This document shows positions 24,650-34,013 of a stretch of 53,461 bases of DNA, piece by piece. The notes under the pieces are model-generated. The model searched no databases, was not told the DNA's origin, and worked only from the letters and a program-made list of their open reading frames with translations. Each line of letters starts with the position of its first letter. Position 1 is the first letter of the stretch. The DNA lies in assembly GCF_004403395.1 (NCBI RefSeq), contig NZ_SOGN01000040.1:1-53461 (forward strand), given 5' to 3'. Source of the stretch: Cryobacterium cheniae. Lineage in GTDB: Bacteria > Actinomycetota > Actinomycetes > Actinomycetales > Microbacteriaceae. Made by a program: the position numbers and the translations under genes.

Positions 24650-26798
24650 GCTTCTGACGAACGAGATCCCGGCCGGCACGCCCCGCACGGATGCGCCGCT
24701 GCTGGCGGTCACGGACCTGTCGGTCACGTTCCCTCAGCGCGGCGGCCCGTCGGTCCAGGCGGTGCGCGGCATCAGCTACCAGGTGCACCGGGGCGAGTTC
24801 CTCGGCATCGTGGGGGAGTCCGGCTCGGGCAAATCCGTCTCCTCGCTGGCGTTGATGGGGCTGCTCCCCAGCTCGGCGCAGGTCACCGGCAGCATCACGT
24901 TCGGCGGCCGGTCGCTGCTCGACCTGAACGACCGGCAGCTCTCCCGCATCCGTGGCCAGGAGATCTCGATGATCTTCCAGGATCCGCTGTCGGCGTTGAC
25001 GCCGGTGTACACCGTGGGGGACCAGATCGCCGAGGCGCTGCTGCTGCACGATTCCGCGCTGAGCAAGCGCGCGGCCTCGGCCCGGGCGATCGAGCTGCTC
25101 CAGATCGTGGGCATTCCGGCCCCGGAACGTCGGGCCCGGGCCTTCCCGCACGAGTTCTCCGGCGGCATGCGCCAGCGCGCCATGATCGCCATGGCCATTG
25201 CCAACGACCCGCTCCTGATCATCGCGGACGAGCCGACGACGGCCCTGGACGTCACCATCCAGGCTCAGATCCTCGAAGTGCTCGAGAAGGCCAAGTCCCT
25301 GACCGGCGCCGCCGTCGTGCTGATCACCCACGACCTGGGGGTGGTGGCCGGCCATGCCGACCGCATCGCCGTGATGTACGCGGGCAAGCTCGTGGAGAAC
25401 GGCACGACCGACGAGGTCTTCGCTTCCCCGCACATGCCCTACACGATCGGTCTGCTCCGCTCGGTACCCAACATGCAGACGGCCGGCACGCAGCGGCTGG
25501 TCCCGCTCGAGGGCCGTCCGCCGTCGCTCACGGCGCTGCCTCGCGGCTGCCCGTTCGCGGCCCGGTGCCCGATTGCCGTCGCCGCCTGCCTCGACACGGA
25601 ACCGGTGCTCCTGAACCATGCCCCGGCCGCACCGGGCACGCCCGTGGCCGGCCTCGGTGAGACCGCCCACGTCGCCGCCTGCCACCGCGCGGCCGAGATC
25701 GCGTCCGGGGCTCTCACCCGCCCCGACGTCTTCCCCCGGCCGGAACCGCTGGCCGTGGAGCACCGCGACAGGGACCGGCACGCCCACCCGGTCCTGACCG
25801 TCACCGGTCTGGTGCGCCACTTCCCCCTCACCAAGGGCGGGGTGTTCTCCCGCCAGATCGGCACCGTGCGGGCCGTGGACGGGGTGTCCTTCACGATCCA
25901 GCCCGGACAGACCCTGGGGCTGGTCGGCGAGTCAGGCTGCGGCAAATCGACGACCATCCTCGAGATCCTGGAGATGACGAAGCCGCAGGCCGGTCAGATT
26001 CTGATCGACGGCCAGGATGTCGCCACGCTGGGTCGTGCCGACCTGCTCCGGTTGCGGAAGGACGTGCAGATCGTCTTCCAGGACCCGATGGCCGCCCTCG
26101 ACCCCCGGATGCCGATCGGCGACATCATCGCCGAGCCGCTCACCGTTCACGGCGTGAAACCCGCGGCCCGGCGCGCCCGGGTGGCCGAGCTGCTCGACCT
26201 GGTCGGGCTCGACCCTCAGATGGCCGACCGCTACCCGCACGAGTTCTCCGGCGGGCAGCGGCAGCGGGTCGGGATCGCCCGCGCCCTCGCCACGAACCCG
26301 CGGCTCGTGGTGCTCGACGAACCGGTGTCCGCCCTTGACGTGTCCATCCAGGCCGGCGTGATCAACCTGCTCGAGGACCTCAAGGAGCAGCTGAACCTCT
26401 CCTACCTGTTCGTGGCGCACGACCTGGCCATCGTGCGTCAGATCGCCGACACCGTCGCCGTGATGTACCTGGGCCGGATCGTCGAGTACGGGCCGGTGGC
26501 CGAGGTCTTCGCGAACCCCCGGCATCCGTATACCCAGGCGCTGATCTCGGCGGCTCCGATCCCGGACCCCGTGATCGAGCGCAGCCGCAAACGGGTGCTA
26601 CTGGAGGGCGACCTGCCCAGCCCGACGGAGCAGATCGACGGCTGCAACTTCCGCAGCCGCTGCCCGCTCTACGCCCTGCTCCCGCCGCAGAAGAGGGCGC
26701 TCTGCGAGAGCATCGACCCGCTGCTGTCCCGGGTCGGCACCGTGGAGACGGCCTGCCACCACGTGGAGCACAGCGCTCTCCTCACCGCGGGCGTCTAG
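24642..26798 (+). CDS. fused peptide ABC transporter ATPase with C-terminal cysteine motifs (system 2)
   Basis: Protein of 718 aa with two ABC domains. Domain 1: Walker A GESGSGKSV (58-66), signature FSGGMRQRA, Walker B LLIIADEPTTALD. Domain 2: Walker A GESGCGKST, signature FSGGQRQRV, Walker B VVLDEPVSALD. After each domain comes the oligopeptide-transporter C-terminal extension with cysteines: CPFAARCPIAVAAC plus a later AACH (about 25548-25683), and CNFRSRCP, LCES and ACHH (about 26643-26762). In DppD-type ATPases such cysteines can bind a 4Fe-4S cluster. GTG at 24642 lies within the end of dppC. Confidence 0.94.
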   Translation: MTKLLTNEIPAGTPRTDAPLLAVTDLSVTFPQRGGPSVQAVRGISYQVHRGEFLGIVGESGSGKSVSSLALMGLLPSSAQVTGSITFGGRSLLDLNDRQLSRIRGQEISMIFQDPLSALTPVYTVGDQIAEALLLHDSALSKRAASARAIELLQIVGIPAPERRARAFPHEFSGGMRQRAMIAMAIANDPLLIIADEPTTALDVTIQAQILEVLEKAKSLTGAAVVLITHDLGVVAGHADRIAVMYAGKLVENGTTDEVFASPHMPYTIGLLRSVPNMQTAGTQRLVPLEGRPPSLTALPRGCPFAARCPIAVAACLDTEPVLLNHAPAAPGTPVAGLGETAHVAACHRAAEIASGALTRPDVFPRPEPLAVEHRDRDRHAHPVLTVTGLVRHFPLTKGGVFSRQIGTVRAVDGVSFTIQPGQTLGLVGESGCGKSTTILEILEMTKPQAGQILIDGQDVATLGRADLLRLRKDVQIVFQDPMAALDPRMPIGDIIAEPLTVHGVKPAARRARVAELLDLVGLDPQMADRYPHEFSGGQRQRVGIARALATNPRLVVLDEPVSALDVSIQAGVINLLEDLKEQLNLSYLFVAHDLAIVRQIADTVAVMYLGRIVEYGPVAEVFANPRHPYTQALISAAPIPDPVIERSRKRVLLEGDLPSPTEQIDGCNFRSRCPLYALLPPQKRALCESIDPLLSRVGTVETACHHVEHSALLTAGV

Positions 26799-26853
26799 CC
26801 CCCACAACCTCCCTCACCGGGAATAGTTCCCACCAAGAAAAGGAGAATCACAC

Positions 26854-28539
26854 ATGAAACGGAAAAGTACTGTTTTCGCAGCACTCGCCGTGCTGAGTGC
26901 GTCCGCCCTGTTGCTCACGGCATGCGCTCCCGGCAACACCGCGGAGGACTCGCCTGCAGCGAGCGAAAGCAAGGTCCTTCCCACCACGGCGTGGGAGACC
27001 GCCGCAGCCGCCGACGTGCAGGGTGGCGGGACGCTCAACCTGTCCATCGATTCCCTGCCCGCGAACTGGAACACCTACCAGGTCGACGGCAACGAGTCGG
27101 ACACGGTCAACACCGTGGCGCCGACCACCGGCGGCCCGATCCGGGTCGCGGCCGACGGCACCACCACGGTCGACCCGAACTACGCCACCAGCGTCGAGGT
27201 CATCAGCGAGGACCCTCAGGTCATCGAGGTCAAGCTCAACCCGGCCGCGGTCTGGGAAGACGGCACCCCGATCACGTACAAGGACTACGTGTCCACCTGG
27301 ACGGCCATGAACGGCAGCAACGAGGCGTATTCCCCGGCCTCCACGGCCATCTTCGACCAGATCAGCGCGATCGAGTCCACCGGGACCGACTTCGACTTCA
27401 CGGTGACCTTCGACTCGATCAACGCCGACTGGGCGTCGATCTTCACCAGCGTGCTGCCCGCCGTCGTCACGTCCACGCCTGAGGCGTTCAACACCGGCTA
27501 CGTCACCACGCCGATGCCCTCCTCCGGCCCGTTCATCATCTCCACCATCGACACCGTCGGCCAGGTCGCCACCCTGACCCGCAACCCGCTGTGGTGGGGC
27601 GAGGCGGCCAAGCTCGAGACCATCATCGTCAAGGTCATCAGCGGCGCCTCGGCAGCCACGTCATTCGGCAACTCCGAAACCGACGTGCTCTACATCTCGT
27701 CGAACGCCGACGCCTACCAGACCGCCGAGAAGCGCGCGGATGCCGACATCCAGGCATCCGGCGGCCTCACCTGGACCCACGTCACCATGAACGGCTCGAA
27801 GGGTCCGCTCGCGGACGTCGAACTGCGGCGCGCCATCGGCCACGCGGTGAACCGCGGTCTCATCTCCGAGTCGGCCAACACGCCGGTCGGCGTGGACGCC
27901 ACCACCCAGGGCAGCTACATCTTCATGCCGGGCCAGAAGGGCTATGAAGACAACGTGGGCGACGCGATCGGCTACGACGTGGCCGCGGCCGAGAAGCTCC
28001 TCGACGACGCCGGCTACAGCGCCGGGGACGACGGAATGCGCGAGAAGGACGGCAAGGCTCTCGAGCTGTCCATCACCGTGCCGGCCGACACCCCCACGAA
28101 CAAGCAGCGCGCCGTGCAGGTGCAGGCTGACCTGAAGGAGGTCGGCGTCGCCGTCGAACTCAACGAGGTTCCCACCGCGAAGTACTTCTCGGACTACATC
28201 ATCCCGGGCGACTTCGAGATGACCAGCTTCTCCTGGGTCGGCACACCGTGGCCGATCTCCTCGAGCGAGGCGCTGTTCTCCCCGGTCGACTCCGAGTCGA
28301 ACTTCACCGGCATCACCGACGAGAAGCTCTCCGCTCTCTACGACGAGGCCAACACGGAGCTCGACGCCGACAAGCGCATCGTCATCGCGAACAAAATCGA
28401 CAAGGTGCTCGCCGCGTACGTGCCGATCATCCCGATCGCGCCGCTGCCGAACGTGTACGCCGTGAAGTCGGGTCTGGTCAACTACGGGGCCACCCAGTTC
28501 GAAACGGTCGACTGGTCCATCGTCGGCTGGAAGAAGTAG
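26854..28539 (+). CDS. ABC transporter substrate-binding lipoprotein, LpqW-like (system 2)
   Basis: SBP_bac_5 family protein of 561 aa. Signal peptide with lipobox LTAC; ATG at 26854 has AAAGGAGA upstream. The mature N-terminus has GGGTLNLSIDSLPANWN and YQVDGNESDTVN, which recall the GGTL, PANFN and DG segments of mycobacterial LpqW, a homologue that lies next to typA there as here. Tail landmarks include RRAIGHAVNRGLI and DKVLAAYVPIIPIAPLP. It could serve the adjacent permease as a peptide binder, or in the LpqW manner influence envelope glycolipid synthesis. Followed by a terminator. Confidence 0.9.
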   Translation: MKRKSTVFAALAVLSASALLLTACAPGNTAEDSPAASESKVLPTTAWETAAAADVQGGGTLNLSIDSLPANWNTYQVDGNESDTVNTVAPTTGGPIRVAADGTTTVDPNYATSVEVISEDPQVIEVKLNPAAVWEDGTPITYKDYVSTWTAMNGSNEAYSPASTAIFDQISAIESTGTDFDFTVTFDSINADWASIFTSVLPAVVTSTPEAFNTGYVTTPMPSSGPFIISTIDTVGQVATLTRNPLWWGEAAKLETIIVKVISGASAATSFGNSETDVLYISSNADAYQTAEKRADADIQASGGLTWTHVTMNGSKGPLADVELRRAIGHAVNRGLISESANTPVGVDATTQGSYIFMPGQKGYEDNVGDAIGYDVAAAEKLLDDAGYSAGDDGMREKDGKALELSITVPADTPTNKQRAVQVQADLKEVGVAVELNEVPTAKYFSDYIIPGDFEMTSFSWVGTPWPISSSEALFSPVDSESNFTGITDEKLSALYDEANTELDADKRIVIANKIDKVLAAYVPIIPIAPLPNVYAVKSGLVNYGATQFETVDWSIVGWKK

Positions 28540-28568
28540 CCGGCAACACCCGCAACACAGCACGGACG

Positions 28569-28602
28569 ACGGGACGGGGACTTCGGTTCCCGCCCCGTTT
28601 TC
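28569..28602 (+). terminator. intrinsic terminator after the second dpp operon
   Basis: ACGGGACGGGGAC (28569-28581) and GTTCCCGCCCCGT (28586-28598) pair around a TTCG tetraloop with one mismatch and one G-U, followed by TTTT. Confidence 0.8.
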
Positions 28603-28691
28603 CGTGTCCCTGGGCCGACCCGAGCGACTCTCAGCCCCCGGACGTGGAGAGTGCGGTAGGATTATCCGTTGGGTCGGACTTTGACCACACA

Positions 28692-28738
28692 CATCCATTC
28701 TTCGTCGCATGCGGTACTTTGCGGCATCCATTCTTCGT
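28692..28738. repeat. 14-bp direct repeat in the typA leader
   Basis: CATCCATTCTTCGT occurs at 28692-28705 and again, identical, at 28725-28738, 33 bp apart (close to three helical turns). The second copy ends 13 bp before the typA start and abuts the AAGGA ribosome site. TTGACC at 28681 could be the -35 of the typA promoter. Confidence 0.75.
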
Positions 28739-28751
28739 AAGGATTTACTTC

Positions 28752-30662
28752 ATGGCGATTGCCACGCGCAATAACCTCCGAAATGTCGCGATCGTAGCCC
28801 ACGTTGACCACGGCAAGACCACGCTGGTTGATGCGATGCTCCAGCAGACCAACTCATTCGCTGAGCACGCACACACCGAAGAGCGCGCCATGGACTCCAA
28901 CGAGCTCGAGCGCGAAAAGGGCATCACCATCCTCGCCAAGAACACGGCGATCTCCTACAAGGGCATCCACGCCACGGATGGCCCCATCACCATCAACGTG
29001 ATCGACACCCCCGGCCACGCCGACTTCGGTGGTGAGGTCGAGCGCGGCCTGTCCATGGTCGACGGTGTCGTGCTTCTGGTCGACGCCAGCGAGGGCCCGC
29101 TGCCGCAGACCCGCTTCGTGCTGCGCAAGGCGCTCGAAGCCCACCTGCCCGTCATCCTCCTGGTGAACAAGACCGACCGTCCCGATGCTCGCATCGACGA
29201 GGTCGTCGAGGAAAGCCAGGACCTGCTCCTCGGTCTCGCCAGCGACATGGCCGACGACGTGCCCGACCTCGACCTCGACCTGGTGCTCAACGTGCCCGTC
29301 GTCTACGCGTCCGGCCGTAACGGTTCCGCCAGCCTCAACCGTCCCGAGAACGGCCAGCTGCCCGACAACGACGACCTCGAGCCGCTCTTCGAAGCCATCC
29401 TCCAGCACATCCCGGCGCCGGTCTACGACGACGAGCACCCGCTGCAGGCCTGGGTCACCAACCTCGACTCCTCGCCGTTCCTCGGCCGCCTCGCGCTGCT
29501 GCGCATCTTCCAGGGCACCATCAAGAAGGGCCAGACGGTCGCCTGGATCAAGCACGACGGCACCATCGCGAACGTGCGCGTCACCGAGCTCATGATCACC
29601 AAGGCGCTCGACCGCTACCCGACCGAGAGCGCCGGCCCCGGCGACATCGTCGCCGTCGCCGGATTCGCCGACATCACCATCGGTGAGACCCTCGCCGACC
29701 CCGAGGACCCGCGCGCGCTGCCGACCATCACGGTCGACGACCCGGCCATCTCGATGACCATCGGCACCAACACCTCGCCGCTCATCGGCAAGGTCAAGGG
29801 CCACAAGCTGACCGCCCGCATGGTCAAGGACCGTCTCGACAAGGAGCTCGTCGGCAACGTCTCGCTCCGTGTCATCGACATCGGACGCCCGGATGCCTGG
29901 GAGGTGCAGGGCCGAGGCGAACTCGCCCTCGCCATCCTGGTCGAGCAGATGCGCCGCGAGGGCTTCGAGCTCACCGTCGGCAAGCCGCAGGTCGTCGTCA
30001 AGCGTGTCGACGGCAAGATCCACGAGCCGTACGAGCACCTCACCATCGACTCGCCCGAAGAGTACCTCGGCGCGATCACGCAGCTGCTCGCCGCCCGCAA
30101 GGGTCGCATGGAGAACATGGCGAACCACGGCACCGGCTGGGTCCGGATGGAATTCATCGTTCCGTCGCGCGGCCTGATCGGTTTCCGCACCGAGTTCCTC
30201 ACGGACACCCGCGGTACCGGTATCGCCAACGCCATCTTCCACGGCTACGAGGCCTGGGCCGGCACGATCAACACCCGCACCAACGGCTCGATCGTCGCCG
30301 ACCGGTCCGGTGTGGTCACGCCGTTCGCGATCATCGCCCTGCAGGAGCGCATGTCGTTCTTCGTCAACCCGACCGAAGAGGTCTACGAGGGCATGGTCAT
30401 CGGCGAGAACTCGCGCGCCGACGACATGGACGTCAACATCACCAAGGAAAAGAAACTGACCAATATGCGTCAGTCCACCTCCGACACGTTCGAGTCGATG
30501 ACCCCGTCCAAGCAGCTCACGCTCGAGCAGTGCCTCGAGTTCGCCCGCGAAGACGAGTGCGTCGAGGTCACCCCGGCCATCGTGCGTATCCGCAAGGTCG
30601 AGCTGGCCGCTTCGGCACGCCAGCGCAACGTCTCGCGTCTGAAGAAGCAGGACGCGAACTAA
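28752..30662 (+). CDS. typA: translational GTPase TypA/BipA
   Basis: Ribosome-associated GTPase of 636 aa, active in 50S assembly and stress or cold adaptation. G-domain motifs: AHVDHGKTT (G1), the switch-I region [16 protein letters not shown] (G3) and NKTDRPDA (G4). The C-terminal EF-G-like domains include [17 protein letters not shown] [11 protein letters not shown] and the TypA-specific [18 protein letters not shown] and [16 protein letters not shown] at 28752 is preceded by AAGGA. It is monocistronic, with a terminator upstream and a stem-loop downstream. Confidence 0.98.
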   Translation: MAIATRNNLRNVAIVAHVDHGKTTLVDAMLQQTNSFAEHAHTEERAMDSNELEREKGITILAKNTAISYKGIHATDGPITINVIDTPGHADFGGEVERGLSMVDGVVLLVDASEGPLPQTRFVLRKALEAHLPVILLVNKTDRPDARIDEVVEESQDLLLGLASDMADDVPDLDLDLVLNVPVVYASGRNGSASLNRPENGQLPDNDDLEPLFEAILQHIPAPVYDDEHPLQAWVTNLDSSPFLGRLALLRIFQGTIKKGQTVAWIKHDGTIANVRVTELMITKALDRYPTESAGPGDIVAVAGFADITIGETLADPEDPRALPTITVDDPAISMTIGTNTSPLIGKVKGHKLTARMVKDRLDKELVGNVSLRVIDIGRPDAWEVQGRGELALAILVEQMRREGFELTVGKPQVVVKRVDGKIHEPYEHLTIDSPEEYLGAITQLLAARKGRMENMANHGTGWVRMEFIVPSRGLIGFRTEFLTDTRGTGIANAIFHGYEAWAGTINTRTNGSIVADRSGVVTPFAIIALQERMSFFVNPTEEVYEGMVIGENSRADDMDVNITKEKKLTNMRQSTSDTFESMTPSKQLTLEQCLEFAREDECVEVTPAIVRIRKVELAASARQRNVSRLKKQDAN

Positions 30663-30675
30663 AACGCTCCCGAGA

Positions 30676-30728
30676 GAAACCGCAGTGGGTGTGGTTATGG
30701 TTTTCCATGGCGACGCCCCTGCGGTTTC
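30676..30728 (+). terminator. stem-loop downstream of typA
   Basis: GAAACCGCAG (30676-30685) and CTGCGGTTTC (30719-30728) form a perfect 10-bp stem with a 33-nt loop. No clear T-run follows, so termination is likely but not certain; it may act as an mRNA 3'-end element. Confidence 0.5.
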
Positions 30729-30770
30729 GCGCGTTAATCACCTGACTGATCCAAGCGATCGAACCGACGA

Positions 30771-31223
30771 ATGGGCATCCTGATGCAGTTGAACCGAGTA
30801 CATGTTCTGGCCGTGACCCTGGCCGTTGCGGGACTGACCGTTCTGACCGGATGCACCGGTGAGACCGTCGGCAACGCGGTCGACGGCGCCGTGAACGGGG
30901 CCACCGGGGGTGACGTCAGCCTCGGCGGGCAGCTGCCCGAGGGCTGGCCCGAGGAGATCCCCCTGATCGATGGAAACATCGGCTTCGGGGCCGCGAACCC
31001 GGCGGACGGCGACCGGGGCTGGGTCGTCACCGTCGCCAGCAGCGCCGCGGACCCGTTGGCCGACGCCACGGCGAAGCTCGAGGCCGCCGGTTTCACCGCC
31101 GACACCGGCGCCACCGCGAACGTCGGCGAGACCGGCGTCGCCGCCCTGACGAACAAGACCTGGTCCGTGGTCGTCGCCGGCACCCCCGAGGGCGTGCTCT
31201 ACACGGTTTCCCCGGCCGCCTGA
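30771..31223 (+). CDS. small secreted lipoprotein
   Basis: Protein of 150 aa with a type II signal peptide and lipobox LTGC. The mature part has GQLPEGWPEEIPLIDGNIGF, then a two-strand/one-helix segment GWVVTVASSAADPLADATAKL and EAAGFTADTG that suggests a small alpha/beta domain. Another in-frame ATG at 30783 is possible. Unknown function; it lies between typA and an iron-permease remnant. Confidence 0.75.
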   Translation: MGILMQLNRVHVLAVTLAVAGLTVLTGCTGETVGNAVDGAVNGATGGDVSLGGQLPEGWPEEIPLIDGNIGFGAANPADGDRGWVVTVASSAADPLADATAKLEAAGFTADTGATANVGETGVAALTNKTWSVVVAGTPEGVLYTVSPAA

Positions 31224-31236
31224 CCGCCCCACGACC

Positions 31237-31434
31237 TCACCCCTGCCGGCGCCGGGGATCAGGCGAAGAGGGCGGCTCCCACGAAGGAGCCGCGAGCAAC
31301 GCCTTGGGGAACGGCGAGCAGGGCCGACCCGACGTGGCACGGCGGCCGATCTTCACGACGTCGGCCACCAGGATGGTCACAATGAGGGCGGCTTCGAGGC
31401 CGTCACGCAGGCCGATCAGATAACTTGCGAGCAC
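31237..31434 (-). pseudogene. FTR1/EfeU-family iron permease N-terminal remnant
   Basis: The minus-strand reading starts MLASYLIGLRDGLEAALIV and continues TILVADVVKIGRR, the first helix of FTR1/EfeU permeases including the iron-binding RExxE motif, here Arg-Asp-Gly-Leu-Glu. After about 33 residues the similarity stops; the rest of this frame is Pro/Ser-rich, and another frame shows GSALLAVPQGVARGSFVGAAL before a stop. A working permease needs about 270 aa and seven helices, so this is a truncated or deleted remnant. Confidence 0.75.
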
Positions 31435-31569
31435 GGGGCGTCTGGTTCGGGGAGAAAGAAGTTTGCCAGGGCTTCCCGTGGTACGTCACTCCAGCTTCGG
31501 TTCTACGATCGTGTCCAGCTATCATTCATGCGTGGGTGTCCGCCCGTCCCAACTCCGTGGAGCTCCTCG

Positions 31570-32544
31570 ATGGTCATGTCCGGCAGTGCAGAACGAGTCG
31601 TTTTCGTGCACGACCGGCCCGGCCAGGAATCCCTCCTGACCGGAGGAACCATCTCCCGGCTGCGGTCCGACGACGCCGAGGTCGTCGTCGTGTTCGGCTC
31701 CGCGCAGTCCGCGGACGAGGCCGACGTGCGCGCGGCCATGGCGGCGCTCGACGTCCGCGACTGGCGGTTGCTGCCCGAGGCATCCGGCGCGCAGTCACTG
31801 GCCGAGGCCGTCGCCGACGTGCTCGACGACGTGCAGGCCACCGCCGTCGTGATCGGCGCCGACGACGAGACCCTGCGTCGGGCGGCATCCGGGGCCGCCG
31901 ACAGCCTGAACGTGCCGGTCTTCCTGCATCGCCGGGTGACGGATGCCGTCGGCCAGCGTCTGGTCGCGATCGACGTGAGCGCCCAGGTGGACCAGAAGCT
32001 GCGCGCGATCGCCGCATACCCGCGCCGGTGGAGCATCACCGACCACGCCGTCGAGCCGGTCGTCGCCGTCGAGCCCGGCGACCCGGCCGACCGTCCGGTC
32101 ACGATCGGCGGCACCGAAACCTTCCTGCGCCAGCCCCCGGCGCACGCTCCCGCCACGGAAACGGCCCCCGGACCGCTCAGCCGTGGCCTGGCCGCGGTCC
32201 TCGCCCTCCTGACCGGGGCCGCATTCGGCGTGGTCGGCACCATCGCGCACCAGGCCACCCTCTCGCTCGGACCCGTGACGATCCCGGTCGGCCTGATCCT
32301 GGCCCTCGCCGGCATCACGGCGCTCCTGGCGGGACTCCGACTGGTGCTGGGGGACCGCCTGATCGTCCTGATCTGTGCGATCGGTCTCCTCGGCACCATT
32401 TTCGTCCTGTCGCTGCGCAGCAGCGGCGGCTCGGTCCTGGTCCCCGAAGGGATTCCGGGTCTGCTCTGGACCGTCGTCCCGACCCTGGTGGCCACGATCG
32501 TGCTGGCGTGGCCGCGAATCCCGGCCCGTCAGGGTTCGGCATAG
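31570..32544 (+). CDS. PIG-L/MshB-like protein with degenerate active site and C-terminal membrane domain
   Basis: Protein of 324 aa. The N-terminal 160 residues recall the LmbE/PIG-L deacetylase fold: VVFVHDRPGQESLLTGGTIS aligns with the MshB region holding AHPDDE, but His-Pro-Asp-Asp is replaced, and QKLRAIAAYPRRW aligns with the later zinc-His segment (KxxAxxAH) with Tyr for His. Deacetylase activity is therefore improbable. A Pro-rich linker leads to four membrane helices (about 195-310). ATG at 31570 has GGAG 7 nt upstream. It precedes ferredoxin and dapC, the relative position of mshB in M. tuberculosis. An alternative reading is a USP-like fold. Confidence 0.65.
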   Translation: MVMSGSAERVVFVHDRPGQESLLTGGTISRLRSDDAEVVVVFGSAQSADEADVRAAMAALDVRDWRLLPEASGAQSLAEAVADVLDDVQATAVVIGADDETLRRAASGAADSLNVPVFLHRRVTDAVGQRLVAIDVSAQVDQKLRAIAAYPRRWSITDHAVEPVVAVEPGDPADRPVTIGGTETFLRQPPAHAPATETAPGPLSRGLAAVLALLTGAAFGVVGTIAHQATLSLGPVTIPVGLILALAGITALLAGLRLVLGDRLIVLICAIGLLGTIFVLSLRSSGGSVLVPEGIPGLLWTVVPTLVATIVLAWPRIPARQGSA

Positions 32545-32578
32545 ACTGGATATTCGCTCGTGAAGGGAGCCCCGCACC

Positions 32579-32902
32579 GTGACATACGTCATTGCACTGC
32601 CGTGCGTCGATGTGAAGGACCGCGCCTGCGTGGACGAATGTCCGGTCGACTGCATCTATGAGGGTGACCGCTCGCTCTACATCCACCCGGATGAGTGCGT
32701 CGACTGCGGCGCCTGCGAACCGGTGTGCCCGGTCGAGGCCATCTACTACGAAGACGACGTGCCCGAGCAGTGGGCCGAGTACTACAAGGCCAACGTCGAG
32801 TTCTTCGACGACATCGGTTCGCCCGGCGGAGCCGCCAAGATCGGTGTGATCCACAAGGACCACCCGATCATCTCCGTGCTGCCCCCGCAGGTCTCGATCT
32901 GA
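32579..32902 (+). CDS. fdxA: 7Fe ferredoxin
   Basis: Electron carrier of 107 aa with the actinobacterial FdxA/FdxC pattern. Cys9, Cys17, Cys21 and Cys25 (CVDVKDRACVDECPVDC) and Cys40, Cys43, Cys46, Cys50 (CVDCGACEPVCP) provide ligands for one 3Fe-4S and one 4Fe-4S cluster. The C-terminal extension (EQWAEYYKANVEFFDDIGSP) is typical of the family. GTG start at 32579. It is 7 bp ahead of dapC and 34 bp after the MshB-like gene, in one operon. Confidence 0.96.
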   Translation: MTYVIALPCVDVKDRACVDECPVDCIYEGDRSLYIHPDECVDCGACEPVCPVEAIYYEDDVPEQWAEYYKANVEFFDDIGSPGGAAKIGVIHKDHPIISVLPPQVSI

Positions 32903-32909
32903 CCCAGAC

Positions 32910-34013
32910 GTGCTGAAGCCGCTCCCCGACTATCCGTGGGACCAGATGGTCCCCTTCGCCGCGCGGGCCCGTGCCCATGCCGGCGGTATCGTCGACCTGT
33001 CGATCGGGTCGCCGGTGGACCCGACACCCGAGGTCATCCGCCGTGCGCTGGCCCAGGCCACCGACGCCCACTCCTACCCGCAGACCGCGGGAACCCCGGA
33101 GCTGCAGCGGGCGATCATCGACTGGTACGAGCGCCGGCGCGGCGTCACCGGCCTCACCGAGAAGAACGTGCTGCCGACCATCGGGTCGAAGGAAATGGTG
33201 GCTTTGCTGCCCTTCATGCTCGGGTTCGGCGAGGGTGACACCATCGTGCACCCGCTCGCCGCCTACCCGACCTACAGCATCGGCGCGGCCATGGCCGGAG
33301 CGGATGCCCTCGCCGCCGACGACCCCGCCGACTGGCCCGACACGACGAAGCTGGTCTGGCTGAACAGCCCGGGCAACCCGGATGGCCGGGTGCTGTCGGT
33401 CGCCGAGCTGCGGGCCGCCGTCGCGCGCGCCCGGGAACTCGGCGCGGTGATCGTCTCCGACGAGTGCTACGCCGAGCTCGGCTGGACCGACGGCTGGGAC
33501 ACCCGGCCGACCCCCAGCATCCTGGACCCGCGCGTGATCGGGCAGGACCGGCACGGTGTTCTCGCGCTGTACTCCCTGAGCAAGCAGTCGAACATGGCCG
33601 GCTACCGCGGCGCGTTCGCGGCCGGCTGCGCAGACCTGCTCGCCCGAGTGCTGACCGTGCGCAAGCACGCCGGCCTCATGCTTCCCGCGCCGCTGCAGGC
33701 CGCCATGGTGGCCGCGCTCGGCGACGACGAGCACGTGGCCGGGCAACGGCGGCGCTACCAGGCGCGCCGCGACGTGCTGCTGCCCGCGCTGGTGGCGGCG
33801 GGCTTCCGCATCACCCGCAGCGAGGCCGGGCTCTACCTCTGGGCGACCGAGGGGCGCGGCGCCTGGGAATCGATCGGCAGGCTCGCCGACCGGGGCATCC
33901 TTGCCGGACCCGGACCGTTCTACGGCGACGGCTACCCGCAGCACGTGCGCTTCTCCCTCACCGCCACGGACGAGCGGATTGCGGCGGCGGCGAGCCGGTT
34001 GTACGCCGGTTAG
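32910..34013 (+). CDS. dapC: succinyldiaminopimelate transaminase
   Basis: PLP aminotransferase (class I/II fold) of 367 aa acting in the succinylase branch of lysine/meso-DAP synthesis. PLP lysine Lys225 in YSLSKQSNMAGYRGAF; other motifs VWLNSPGNPDG and VIVSDECYAELGW. Ferredoxin-dapC adjacency is conserved in Actinobacteria, and dapD/dapE are 4-6 kb downstream in this window. GTG start at 32910 follows the ferredoxin stop by 7 bp. Confidence 0.93.
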   Translation: MLKPLPDYPWDQMVPFAARARAHAGGIVDLSIGSPVDPTPEVIRRALAQATDAHSYPQTAGTPELQRAIIDWYERRRGVTGLTEKNVLPTIGSKEMVALLPFMLGFGEGDTIVHPLAAYPTYSIGAAMAGADALAADDPADWPDTTKLVWLNSPGNPDGRVLSVAELRAAVARARELGAVIVSDECYAELGWTDGWDTRPTPSILDPRVIGQDRHGVLALYSLSKQSNMAGYRGAFAAGCADLLARVLTVRKHAGLMLPAPLQAAMVAALGDDEHVAGQRRRYQARRDVLLPALVAAGFRITRSEAGLYLWATEGRGAWESIGRLADRGILAGPGPFYGDGYPQHVRFSLTATDERIAAAASRLYAG

